Shown here: in pieces, positions 58,487 through 64,000 of the stretch | How positions within the stretch are numbered: the first letter of the stretch is position 1 | How the letters are laid out: each line of letters opens with the position of its first letter | NCBI GenBank assembly: GCA_964393865.1 | Contig: CAYMUW010000015.1 | Coordinates: forward strand, 1 to 64,000 | From: Suilimivivens sp964393865 | Lineage (GTDB): Bacteria; Bacillota; Clostridia; Lachnospirales; Lachnospiraceae | DNA: 64,000 bases | Direction of reading: 5' to 3' | The notes under the pieces: generated by a model | What the model saw: only the letters and a program-made list of their open reading frames with translations | Told to the model about the DNA's origin: nothing | Database searches by the model: none | Made by a program: the position numbers and the translations under genes

Positions 58487-58984
58487 ATGGAACAAGGACT
58501 GATCTATATATACAGTGGAGACGGACATGGAAAATCTCCGGCTGCACTGGGGAAAGCCGTGCTGACAGCAGCGCAGGGAAAAAGTGTTGTGATTATTCAG
58601 TTCCTGAAAAAAAAGGGACTTGCGGATTCTGAATTCCTGCACAGGCTGGAGCCCGAAATCAAGGTATTCCGGTTTGAAAAATCGGATCTTAATTTTTTTG
58701 AGCTGCCGGAGGAAAAGCAGACAGAAGAGATTATTAACATCAAAAACGGGATTAATTTTGCCAAAAAGGTTTTGGCTACGGGAGAATGTGACCTGCTTAT
58801 ATTGGATGAGGTTTTGGGACTGATAGACAGCGGTATCATTTCGGTTGAGGACTTGAAAAATCTTCTTGATGCGAGAGATGAAGAGACCGACATAATTATG
58901 ACGGGAATCTCCTTAAATGACGAGGTATGTATGCTGGCAGATGAGGTGTCCCGAATAGAAACTTTGAAGTTTCGATGTGAGTAG
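58487..58984 (+). CDS. Cob(I)yrinic acid a,c-diamide adenosyltransferase family protein
   Basis: A CobA/CobO/BtuR-type protein of 165 residues, shorter than the usual 175-200. The P-loop is YSGDGHGKSPAALGKAVLTA (normally GxGKGKTTAA), where Ser-Pro replaces Thr-Thr. FLKKKGLADSEFLHRLEPEI and the Walker B-like DLLILDEVLGLIDSGIISVE follow, then IIMTGISLNDEVCMLADEVS. The family attaches the adenosyl group to corrinoids. With no cob genes nearby it may serve cobamide salvage. The altered P-loop deserves a check of activity. ATG 58487 has GAGG upstream. Confidence 0.85.
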   Translation: MEQGLIYIYSGDGHGKSPAALGKAVLTAAQGKSVVIIQFLKKKGLADSEFLHRLEPEIKVFRFEKSDLNFFELPEEKQTEEIINIKNGINFAKKVLATGECDLLILDEVLGLIDSGIISVEDLKNLLDARDEETDIIMTGISLNDEVCMLADEVSRIETLKFRCE

Positions 58985-59010
58985 CATTTTTTGCAATATT
59001 TTAAGCATAA

Positions 59011-59064
59011 AATCATAGCATCTATGCATTGACAGCTCTAATGCATGGTGCTATGATTGTTTTA
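59011..59064 (+). terminator. Terminator-like hairpin overlapping the dapA promoter
   Basis: AATCATAGCA (59011-59020) pairs with TGCTATGATT (59049-59058), and TGCATT (59025-59030) with AATGCA (59040-59045), leaving the loop GACAGCTCT. GTTTT follows. It probably ends the upstream gene. The dapA -35 box starts in the inner stem and runs into the loop. Confidence 0.7.
59029..59057 (+). promoter_or_regulatory. Promoter of the riboswitch-dapA operon
   Basis: A perfect TTGACA (59029-59034) and TATGAT (59052-59057) are 17 bp apart; the -10 box lies in the right arm of the hairpin. The start of transcription is expected near 59064, about 20 nt before the lysine aptamer. Confidence 0.75.
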
Positions 59065-59082
59065 TGCAGTAAGATAATTTCA

Positions 59083-59260
59083 TAGGATCTAGAGGTAGAG
59101 GTTGCGTGTTTTATGAGTAATTTTTTGGATGTGGCAGGCACAGGAGAAGAAAGATGAAAGGAAAAAACGCCGAAAGGATTTGTGTTCCTGAAAGCAGACC
59201 CTTGGGCATACAGTTAAGAGCTGTATGACTGTCATCAGAAATGATGGGGCGCTATCCGAT
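59083..59260 (+). promoter_or_regulatory. Lysine riboswitch (L box)
   Basis: The conserved lysine-aptamer segments are in order: GGATCTAGAGGTAGAGGTTG, GAGAAGAAAGATGAAAGG, ACGCCGAAAGGA, CTTGGGCATA, GACTGTCATCAGAAATGATG and GGGGCGCTATCC. P1 is GGAT (59085-59088) with ATCC (59254-59257). CCGAT (59256-59260) can alternatively pair with ATCGG (59279-59283) of the downstream terminator, giving the antiterminated state. Lysine binding should stabilise P1 and switch dapA off. Confidence 0.93.
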
Positions 59261-59278
59261 GAAAAGGGAATCACAGTA

Positions 59279-59310
59279 ATCGGTGCGCAATAATGTGCAT
59301 CGATTTTTTT
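59279..59310 (+). terminator. Riboswitch-controlled terminator before dapA
   Basis: ATCGGTGCGCA (59279-59289) pairs with TGTGCATCGAT (59294-59304) with two G-T wobbles and an ATAA loop, then a run of seven T (59304-59310). The dapA ribosome binding site AAAGGAGG follows at once. Confidence 0.9.
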
Positions 59311-59325
59311 AAAGGAGGAAAAGCT

Positions 59326-60210
59326 ATGGCAATTTTTACAGGTGCAGGTGTTGCAATTGTTACACCGTTTCATGCAAACGGAGAAGTGAATTATGAGAAA
59401 TTTGCGGAGCTGATTGAGGATCAGATCGCAGGGGGAACGGACGCTATTATCGTGTGCGGAACCACAGGTGAATCCTCAACACTGACACATGAGGAGCATT
59501 TGGATGTAATCAAATACTGTGTGGAAAAGGTTGCGGGAAGAATCCCGGTTGTAGCAGGAACCGGCTCCAACTGTACGGAAACCGCAGTTTATCTTTCAAC
59601 GGAGGCGGAAAAGTTCGGCGTGGACGGCCTGCTTCTTGTAACTCCTTATTATAATAAAGCAACTCAGAACGGTCTTTATGCACACTTTAAGAAGGTTGCG
59701 GATTCCGTTAAGGTTCCCTGCATTCTTTATAATGTACCCAGCCGTACAGGCTGTAATATTGCGCCGGAGACTGCAGTGAGACTGTGCACGGATGTGGATA
59801 ATATTGTGGGAATTAAGGAAGCCAGCGGCAACATTTCGCAGGTGGCTAAGCTGATGTCTCTTGCTGATGGCAAGGTAGACTTATATTCCGGTAATGACGA
59901 TCAGATTGTACCCTTGCTTGCTCTTGGCGGAAAGGGAGTTATTTCCGTTCTTTCTAACGTGGCGCCCAGACAAACACACGATATTTGTGCGAAATTCTTT
60001 GCGGGAGATTTAGCTGGAAGCTGTGCGGAGCAGCTGCGTGCAATTCCCTTATATGACGCTCTTTTCTGCGAGGTAAACCCTATTCCGGTGAAGATGGCTC
60101 TTAACCTGATGGGGAAAGAGGCAGGCTCCTTAAGACCACCCCTTACGGATATGGAAGCGGAACATGTGGCTAAGCTTGAAAAGGTAATGAAGGAATACGG
60201 AATACTGTAG
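59326..60210 (+). CDS. dapA: 4-hydroxy-tetrahydrodipicolinate synthase
   Basis: Condenses pyruvate and aspartate semialdehyde in the lysine/diaminopimelate pathway. ATG 59326 has AAAGGAGG (59311-59317) at 8 bp; the upstream open frame from 59293 lies in the terminator. It has 294 residues. GTTGESSTLTHEEHLDVIKY, the Tyr of ILYNVPSRTGCNI and the Schiff-base Lys of VGIKEASGNISQV are present. It is under lysine riboswitch control and cotranscribed with dapB. Confidence 0.97.
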   Translation: MAIFTGAGVAIVTPFHANGEVNYEKFAELIEDQIAGGTDAIIVCGTTGESSTLTHEEHLDVIKYCVEKVAGRIPVVAGTGSNCTETAVYLSTEAEKFGVDGLLLVTPYYNKATQNGLYAHFKKVADSVKVPCILYNVPSRTGCNIAPETAVRLCTDVDNIVGIKEASGNISQVAKLMSLADGKVDLYSGNDDQIVPLLALGGKGVISVLSNVAPRQTHDICAKFFAGDLAGSCAEQLRAIPLYDALFCEVNPIPVKMALNLMGKEAGSLRPPLTDMEAEHVAKLEKVMKEYGIL

Positions 60211-60232
60211 GAGATCAGGAGGCTATCGGATT

Positions 60233-60988
60233 ATGATAAAGGTGATTATGCACGGATGCAACGGAAAGATGGGTAAGACCATAGCAGGCCTTATCGCTGA
60301 TGATGCGGAGGTTACTCTTGCAGCCGGTGTGGATGCTTATGATGAAGGGAAAAATTCCTTTCCGGTTTTTAAAGATATCAGCGAATGTAATATTCCGGCA
60401 GACGTGATTATTGATTTTTCGGCAGCTCCGGCAGTAGACGGTTTGCTCGATTACTGTGTGAAGGAGCAGGTGCCCTGCGTGCTTTGTACGACAGGCTTGT
60501 CGGAACAGCAGCTTAAGAGGGTGGAAGAGGCATCAAAGAAGGTTGCAATTTTAAAATCAGCCAATATGTCATTGGGAATCAATATGCTGATGAAGCTTTT
60601 AAGGGAAGCGGCATCCGTCCTGGTTCCGGCAGGTTTTGATGTGGAGATTGTTGAGAAGCATCATAAGCTGAAAGTGGATGCGCCAAGCGGTACTGCCCTT
60701 GCACTGGGAGAAAGTATTAATGAGGTGCTGGACAATGAGTACAAATATGTTTATGATAGAAGTACAAGACGAGAAAAGCGTCCTCAAAAGGAAATCGGTT
60801 TTTCAGCGGTCAGAGGAGGAACTATTGTGGGAGACCATGATGTAATCTTTGCCGGGGCCGATGAGGTGATTACATTTTCCCATACGGCATATTCTAAGGC
60901 CGTTTTCGGTAAGGGAGCCGTTCAGGCGGCAAAATTCCTTAAAGGGAAACCGGCGGGAATGTATCAGATGAGTGATGTGATCGGCTAA
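60233..60988 (+). CDS. dapB: 4-hydroxy-tetrahydrodipicolinate reductase
   Basis: Reduces the DapA product with NAD(P)H. It has 251 residues; AGGAGG precedes ATG 60233. The dinucleotide loop is VIMHGCNGKMGKTIAGLI, the active-site region EIVEKHHKLKVDAPSGTALA holds the His-His-Lys and the SGTA loop, and IGFSAVRGGTIVGDHDVIFA is the conserved C-terminal part. It is 22 bp after dapA, so it shares the riboswitch control. Confidence 0.97.
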   Translation: MIKVIMHGCNGKMGKTIAGLIADDAEVTLAAGVDAYDEGKNSFPVFKDISECNIPADVIIDFSAAPAVDGLLDYCVKEQVPCVLCTTGLSEQQLKRVEEASKKVAILKSANMSLGINMLMKLLREAASVLVPAGFDVEIVEKHHKLKVDAPSGTALALGESINEVLDNEYKYVYDRSTRREKRPQKEIGFSAVRGGTIVGDHDVIFAGADEVITFSHTAYSKAVFGKGAVQAAKFLKGKPAGMYQMSDVIG

Positions 60989-61011
60989 TTTGTGAAAAGG
61001 GGCAGACCGGA

Positions 61012-62973
61012 ATGAATGAACTGGAATTAATGGAACTGAAATATTTAAAAACACTTGCCAATCAATATCCCAATATTGCAGCGGCTTCCACGGAGATTAT
61101 TAATCTTCAGGCAATCTTAAATTTACCCAAGGGAACAGAGCATTTTCTGACGGATATTCATGGTGAGTATGAGCAGTTCAATCATGTGCTGAAAAACGGT
61201 TCCGGAGCGGTACGCCGCCAGATTGACGAGGAATTTGGCAATACGCTGAGCAATAAGGACAAAAAGTCCCTTGCTACCTTGATTTATTATCCGAAGGAAA
61301 AGCTTGATATTGTACTGCAGGAGGAGGACAACATTGAGGATTGGTATAAGATCACTCTTCACAGACTGGTGCAGATTACCAAGAAAGTTGCCTCCAAATA
61401 TACCCGTTCCAAGGTGCGTAAGGCGCTGCCCAAGGATTTTGCCTATATTATTGAAGAGCTGATTACGGAGAAAGCGGAGATATCCGATAAAGAAGGATAT
61501 TATAATGAGATTATCCATACCATTATCAGAATTGACAGGGCACCGGAATTTATTATAGCCCTCAGTAATCTGATTCAAAGACTGGTAATCGATCATCTTC
61601 ATATTGTAGGAGATATTTACGACAGAGGACCGGGACCGCATATCATTATGGATACACTGATGAATTATCATTCGGTGGATATTCAATGGGGAAACCATGA
61701 TATTGTCTGGATGGGAGCTGCCTGCGGGCATCTTCCCTGTATTGCCACAGTGCTGCGCATTGCGGCCAGATACGGAAGCCTAGATACCCTGGAGGAGGGA
61801 TACGGCATTAATCTGATTCCTCTGGCAACCTTTGCGCTGGATACTTACCAGAATGTAAACTGTGATGCGTTTGCCATTAAGTTTAATACGGATTATAACA
61901 CCAAGGACTTAAGTCTTGATATGAAGATACACAAGGCAATTGCGGTGATCCAGTTTAAGCTGGAGGGTCAGGTGATCAAAAAGCATCCCGAATTTGAAAT
62001 GGATGACCGGCTTTTGCTTGATAAAATTAACTACGAAAAGAAGACAGTGACAGCCTACGGTAAGGAATATGCCATGAAAGATACGGAATTTCCTACTGTG
62101 GACCCGGCAGACCCTTATAATCTGACACCGGATGAAGAGCAGGTCATGGACAGAATCAGGCAGGCATTTTTAAAATGCGAAAAGCTGCAGCGGCATGTGC
62201 GATTTTTGTTTACCAACGGCAGTCTTTACAAAATCCATAATTCCAATCTGCTTTATCACGGCTGTGTGCCTCTGGATGAAAACGGTGAGTTTAAAGCGGT
62301 TAATGTGGACGGGAAGAAGTACAGAGGGAAAGAACTGTATGACGTTTTGGATAATCTTGCCAGAAAGGGCTATTACTCCAAAAATGATCCTGCCGGAATG
62401 AGAAGGGCACAGGATTATATCTGGTATATCTGGGCAGGTCCCAATTCACCTGTCTTTGGCAAGGATAAGATGACCACCTTTGAGCGTTACTTTATCGATG
62501 ACAAGGAGACTCACAAGGAAACCAAAAACAGTTATTATTCTCTGCTTGATAATGAAGATATTCTTAACAAAATTTTGGAAGAATTTGGGCTTGATACCAG
62601 CAAATCTCATATTATTAACGGGCATGTTCCGGTGGAATTGAAGAAGGGAGAAACGCCGATTAAATGTGGCGGAAAGCTGCTTATTATAGACGGTGGATTT
62701 TCCAAGGCATATCAAAGCAAAACCGGTATTGCAGGCTATACGCTTGTGGCTAATTCCCATGGAATGCGACTGGTTGCGCATGAACCGTTTGAGTCTATGG
62801 AATCGGCTATTTTGCATGAGTCGGATATCTTTTCGGACTCTACAGTTGTTGAGGTGGCGCCTACCAGGATTCGGGTATCGGATACCGATATCGGACGGGA
62901 GCTTAGGGAAAGCATTAAGCAGCTGGAACTACTGCTGCAGGCATACAGAGACGGCACTATTATCGAAAAATAA
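61012..62973 (+). CDS. fbp: Fructose-1,6-bisphosphatase, class III
   Basis: The Firmicute-type (class III) gluconeogenic phosphatase of 653 residues. Its metallophosphatase motifs are LTDIHGEYEQFNHVLKNGSG (DxHG), VGDIYDRGPGPHIIMDTLM (GDxxDRG) and DIQWGNHDIVWMGAACGH (GNHD), followed by a late HGHVP-like NGHVPVELKKGETPIKCGGK. It starts 23 bp after dapB and is probably cotranscribed, so lysine could also influence it. A terminator follows 16 bp after the stop. Confidence 0.96.
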   Translation: MNELELMELKYLKTLANQYPNIAAASTEIINLQAILNLPKGTEHFLTDIHGEYEQFNHVLKNGSGAVRRQIDEEFGNTLSNKDKKSLATLIYYPKEKLDIVLQEEDNIEDWYKITLHRLVQITKKVASKYTRSKVRKALPKDFAYIIEELITEKAEISDKEGYYNEIIHTIIRIDRAPEFIIALSNLIQRLVIDHLHIVGDIYDRGPGPHIIMDTLMNYHSVDIQWGNHDIVWMGAACGHLPCIATVLRIAARYGSLDTLEEGYGINLIPLATFALDTYQNVNCDAFAIKFNTDYNTKDLSLDMKIHKAIAVIQFKLEGQVIKKHPEFEMDDRLLLDKINYEKKTVTAYGKEYAMKDTEFPTVDPADPYNLTPDEEQVMDRIRQAFLKCEKLQRHVRFLFTNGSLYKIHNSNLLYHGCVPLDENGEFKAVNVDGKKYRGKELYDVLDNLARKGYYSKNDPAGMRRAQDYIWYIWAGPNSPVFGKDKMTTFERYFIDDKETHKETKNSYYSLLDNEDILNKILEEFGLDTSKSHIINGHVPVELKKGETPIKCGGKLLIIDGGFSKAYQSKTGIAGYTLVANSHGMRLVAHEPFESMESAILHESDIFSDSTVVEVAPTRIRVSDTDIGRELRESIKQLELLLQAYRDGTIIEK

Positions 62974-62988
62974 GTTGTTTTAACAAAC

Positions 62989-63022
62989 AAGGAGGGCAGA
63001 TGAAATCTGCACCTCCTTATTT
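62989..63022 (+). terminator. Terminator after fbp
   Basis: AAGGAGG (62989-62995) with CCTCCTT (63012-63018), and GCAGAT with ATCTGC, form one hairpin with a bulged A and a GAA loop, followed by ATTTA. Its U-tract is weak. It is also downstream of the minus-strand lipoprotein gene. Confidence 0.78.
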
Positions 63023-63055
63023 ATGCGAGCAAAGAGCCGGGTAAACTTAAGGGTA

Positions 63056-63553
63056 TTATCTGGCATTGGTTGTGTTGTTGCTGCCATTTGTGGTGGTTCC
63101 GTTGCTGTTTGTGTTATTTGTTCCGTTGCCCACTACATCATCCGTGAGATCGGAAACACCGTTGGCAATATCATCTACCACATCCCCAACTGCATTGCCG
63201 GCATCCTCCAAAATAGAGTCGCCGTCATGGTCTGTTCCGGCAGTTGCATCATTTACATTGTCACCGACGGTTCCCATGTCATCGTCAGTTCCAAGATTGT
63301 CGGTAACGGTGGCGCCGTTCGTGTCTTCACCGGCCAGATTTCCGGCGTTGGTACCGTTATCGTTGACACCGTTGTTTGTGGTGCCGCCGGTTGTTGTATC
63401 ATTTCCGGCAGCTCCGTTCTCCGTGGTTGTGTTGTTGTCGGCAGCTCCGGCCATGTCATTTGCATTGTTGTTTTTGTCAGTTCCACAGGCAGTAAAAACG
63501 CAAAGCATTGCAAGGACGAGAGATACCGAAATAAGTTTTCTCATTTTTTTCAT
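63056..63553 (-). CDS. Asn/Thr/Gly-rich secreted lipoprotein
   Basis: A 165-residue predicted lipoprotein on the minus strand. The start at 63553 has AAGGAGG on that strand; an ATG 9 codons upstream lacks a site. The signal MRKLISVSLVLAMLCVFTAC (after MKK) ends in the lipobox FTAC. Nearly all of the mature part is low-complexity, rich in Asn, Thr, Gly, Asp and Ala (for example NNTTTENGAAGNDTTTGGTT), with one ordered-looking stretch DGDSILEDAGNAVGDVVDDI. It probably sits on the cell surface as a flexible protein. Function unknown. Confidence 0.82.
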   Translation of the reverse strand: MKKMRKLISVSLVLAMLCVFTACGTDKNNNANDMAGAADNNTTTENGAAGNDTTTGGTTNNGVNDNGTNAGNLAGEDTNGATVTDNLGTDDDMGTVGDNVNDATAGTDHDGDSILEDAGNAVGDVVDDIANGVSDLTDDVVGNGTNNTNSNGTTTNGSNNTTNAR

Positions 63554-63658
63554 AATGACCTCCTTATAAAAGAACCGCATTTTATCAGTTCTTTGCTATT
63601 ATGTGCAGAAACAGTGAAAATATACTTTACAGGAAAAGAAACATATCTGAAATAATTT

Positions 63659-63687
63659 TTGGTGGAAGAGGAAAGATATGTTATACT
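63659..63687 (+). promoter_or_regulatory. Probable hisA promoter
   Basis: TTGGTG (63659-63664) and TATACT (63682-63687) are 17 bp apart. About 65 nt of leader precede the hisA start. Confidence 0.55.
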
Positions 63688-63697
63688 ATTTAAAAGA

Positions 63698-63734
63698 GCC
63701 TTATGAGATAATATGAAAAGGCATTTTTTATTTT
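63698..63734 (+). terminator. Weak attenuator-like hairpin before hisA
   Basis: GCCTT (63698-63702) can pair with AAGGC (63718-63722), followed by ATTTTTTATTTTTT. The stem is only 5 bp, so this is tentative; placed between promoter and hisA it could attenuate transcription. Confidence 0.35.
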
Positions 63735-63758
63735 TTGGAAAGGTTTACAGTTATCAGC

Positions 63759-64000
63759 ATGAAATTCAGACCCTGTATTGATATTCATAACGGAAAAGTG
63801 AAACAAATCGTAGGAGGAAGCCTTGCGGATCGGGGGAATTGCGTTGCGGAAAACTTTGTAGCGGATCAGAACGCCGATTTTTTTGCCGATCTCTATCGTC
63901 AAAGAGGACTTTCGGGAGGACATGTGATTTTGCTGAATCCGACCGGAAGCGAATATTATGAGCGCACAAAGGCACAGGCACTTGCTGCTTTGAATGCTTA
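63759..64000 (+). CDS. hisA: HisA, phosphoribosylformimino-AICAR-ribotide isomerase (5' part)
   Basis: The first 80 codons of a histidine-biosynthesis isomerase, cut by the window end. It starts MKFRPCIDIHNGKVKQIVGG and continues to LSGGHVILLNPTGSEYYERT then KAQALAALNA. This is the variant more like eukaryotic HIS6 and Clostridial HisA than E. coli HisA. The (beta/alpha)8 first strand with its catalytic Asp (CIDIHNGK) is intact. ATG 63759; ribosome binding site weak (GGAAAGG about 15 bp upstream). Confidence 0.85.
   Translation, partial: MKFRPCIDIHNGKVKQIVGGSLADRGNCVAENFVADQNADFFADLYRQRGLSGGHVILLNPTGSEYYERTKAQALAALNA

Noticed and set aside
63023..63655. Long plus-strand frames (about 210 and 167 codons) with repetitive Val/Ser/Cys content
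   Set aside because: They mirror the low-complexity minus-strand lipoprotein, which has a signal peptide, lipobox and AAGGAGG site; the plus frames have none.

Overview
The window looks like chromosomal DNA of a Gram-positive, low-to-mid GC anaerobe of the order Clostridia, most likely family Lachnospiraceae. The evidence is the mix of GTG/TTG starts and strong GGAGG ribosome binding sites, the DUF5717/DUF5716 gene pair (known mainly from that family), the gene order rho - rpmE - DUF1385 - prmC - prfA, a class III (Firmicute) fructose-1,6-bisphosphatase and a Clostridia-type HisA. I see no phage, transposase, integrase or CRISPR array. The family assignment is an inference from gene content.

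Layout. (1) 0.1-7.2 kb: a four-gene operon of uncharacterised proteins: a 1185-residue Ig-like plus helical-repeat protein, an Hsp70/actin-like ATPase, a TPR protein and a membrane-anchored coiled-coil protein. This is the best candidate here for an undescribed system. (2) 7.2-9.7 kb: a polar amino acid ABC importer. (3) 9.8-14.2 kb: purF, purB and a second PurF-like protein that has lost the glutaminase cysteine. (4) 14.2-17.5 kb: an acyl-CoA ligase and a sodium:solute symporter. (5) 17.8-22.9 kb: rho, rpmE, yqhQ-like DUF1385, prmC and prfA.

(6) 23-36 kb: an accessory stretch of small genes and gene remnants. It holds a truncated XRE regulator, a broken aquaporin, GNAT, Nudix and MarR proteins, an Lsa/CplR-type ABC-F ribosome-protection gene behind an elaborate attenuator, a P-loop kinase-like gene, an AAA ATPase, DUF1349 and SRPBCC proteins, and secreted proteins. 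Two copies of a 44-bp repeat bracket about 2.9 kb of it. (7) 35.9-41.1 kb: two alpha/beta hydrolases, a LytTR/DUF3021 regulator pair, HD-domain and hotdog proteins, GNAT and Rrf2. A folded intergenic RNA-like element lies at 37.9-38.05 kb. (8) 41.2-47.1 kb: an EAL phosphodiesterase, aspS, an ABC/CPBP deletion scar and a diguanylate cyclase. (9) 47.1-50.4 kb: gene remnants, tRNA-Thr(GGT), a C39-like protein and a MATE exporter.

(10) 50.4-58.4 kb: PBP1A (minus), YigZ/IMPACT, MgtE, TypA/BipA (minus) and an SSB-like OB-fold protein. (11) 58.4-63.0 kb: a corrinoid adenosyltransferase, then a lysine riboswitch controlling dapA-dapB and probably fbp. (12) 63.0-64.0 kb: an Asn/Thr/Gly-rich lipoprotein (minus) and the 5' end of hisA, cut by the window edge.

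Regulation is unusually readable. Many promoters have near-consensus -35/-10 boxes with 16-18 bp spacing, and intrinsic terminators close most operons. At two places the next operon's TTGACA box begins in the stem and continues into the loop of the preceding terminator-like hairpin (14.2 kb and 59.0 kb).
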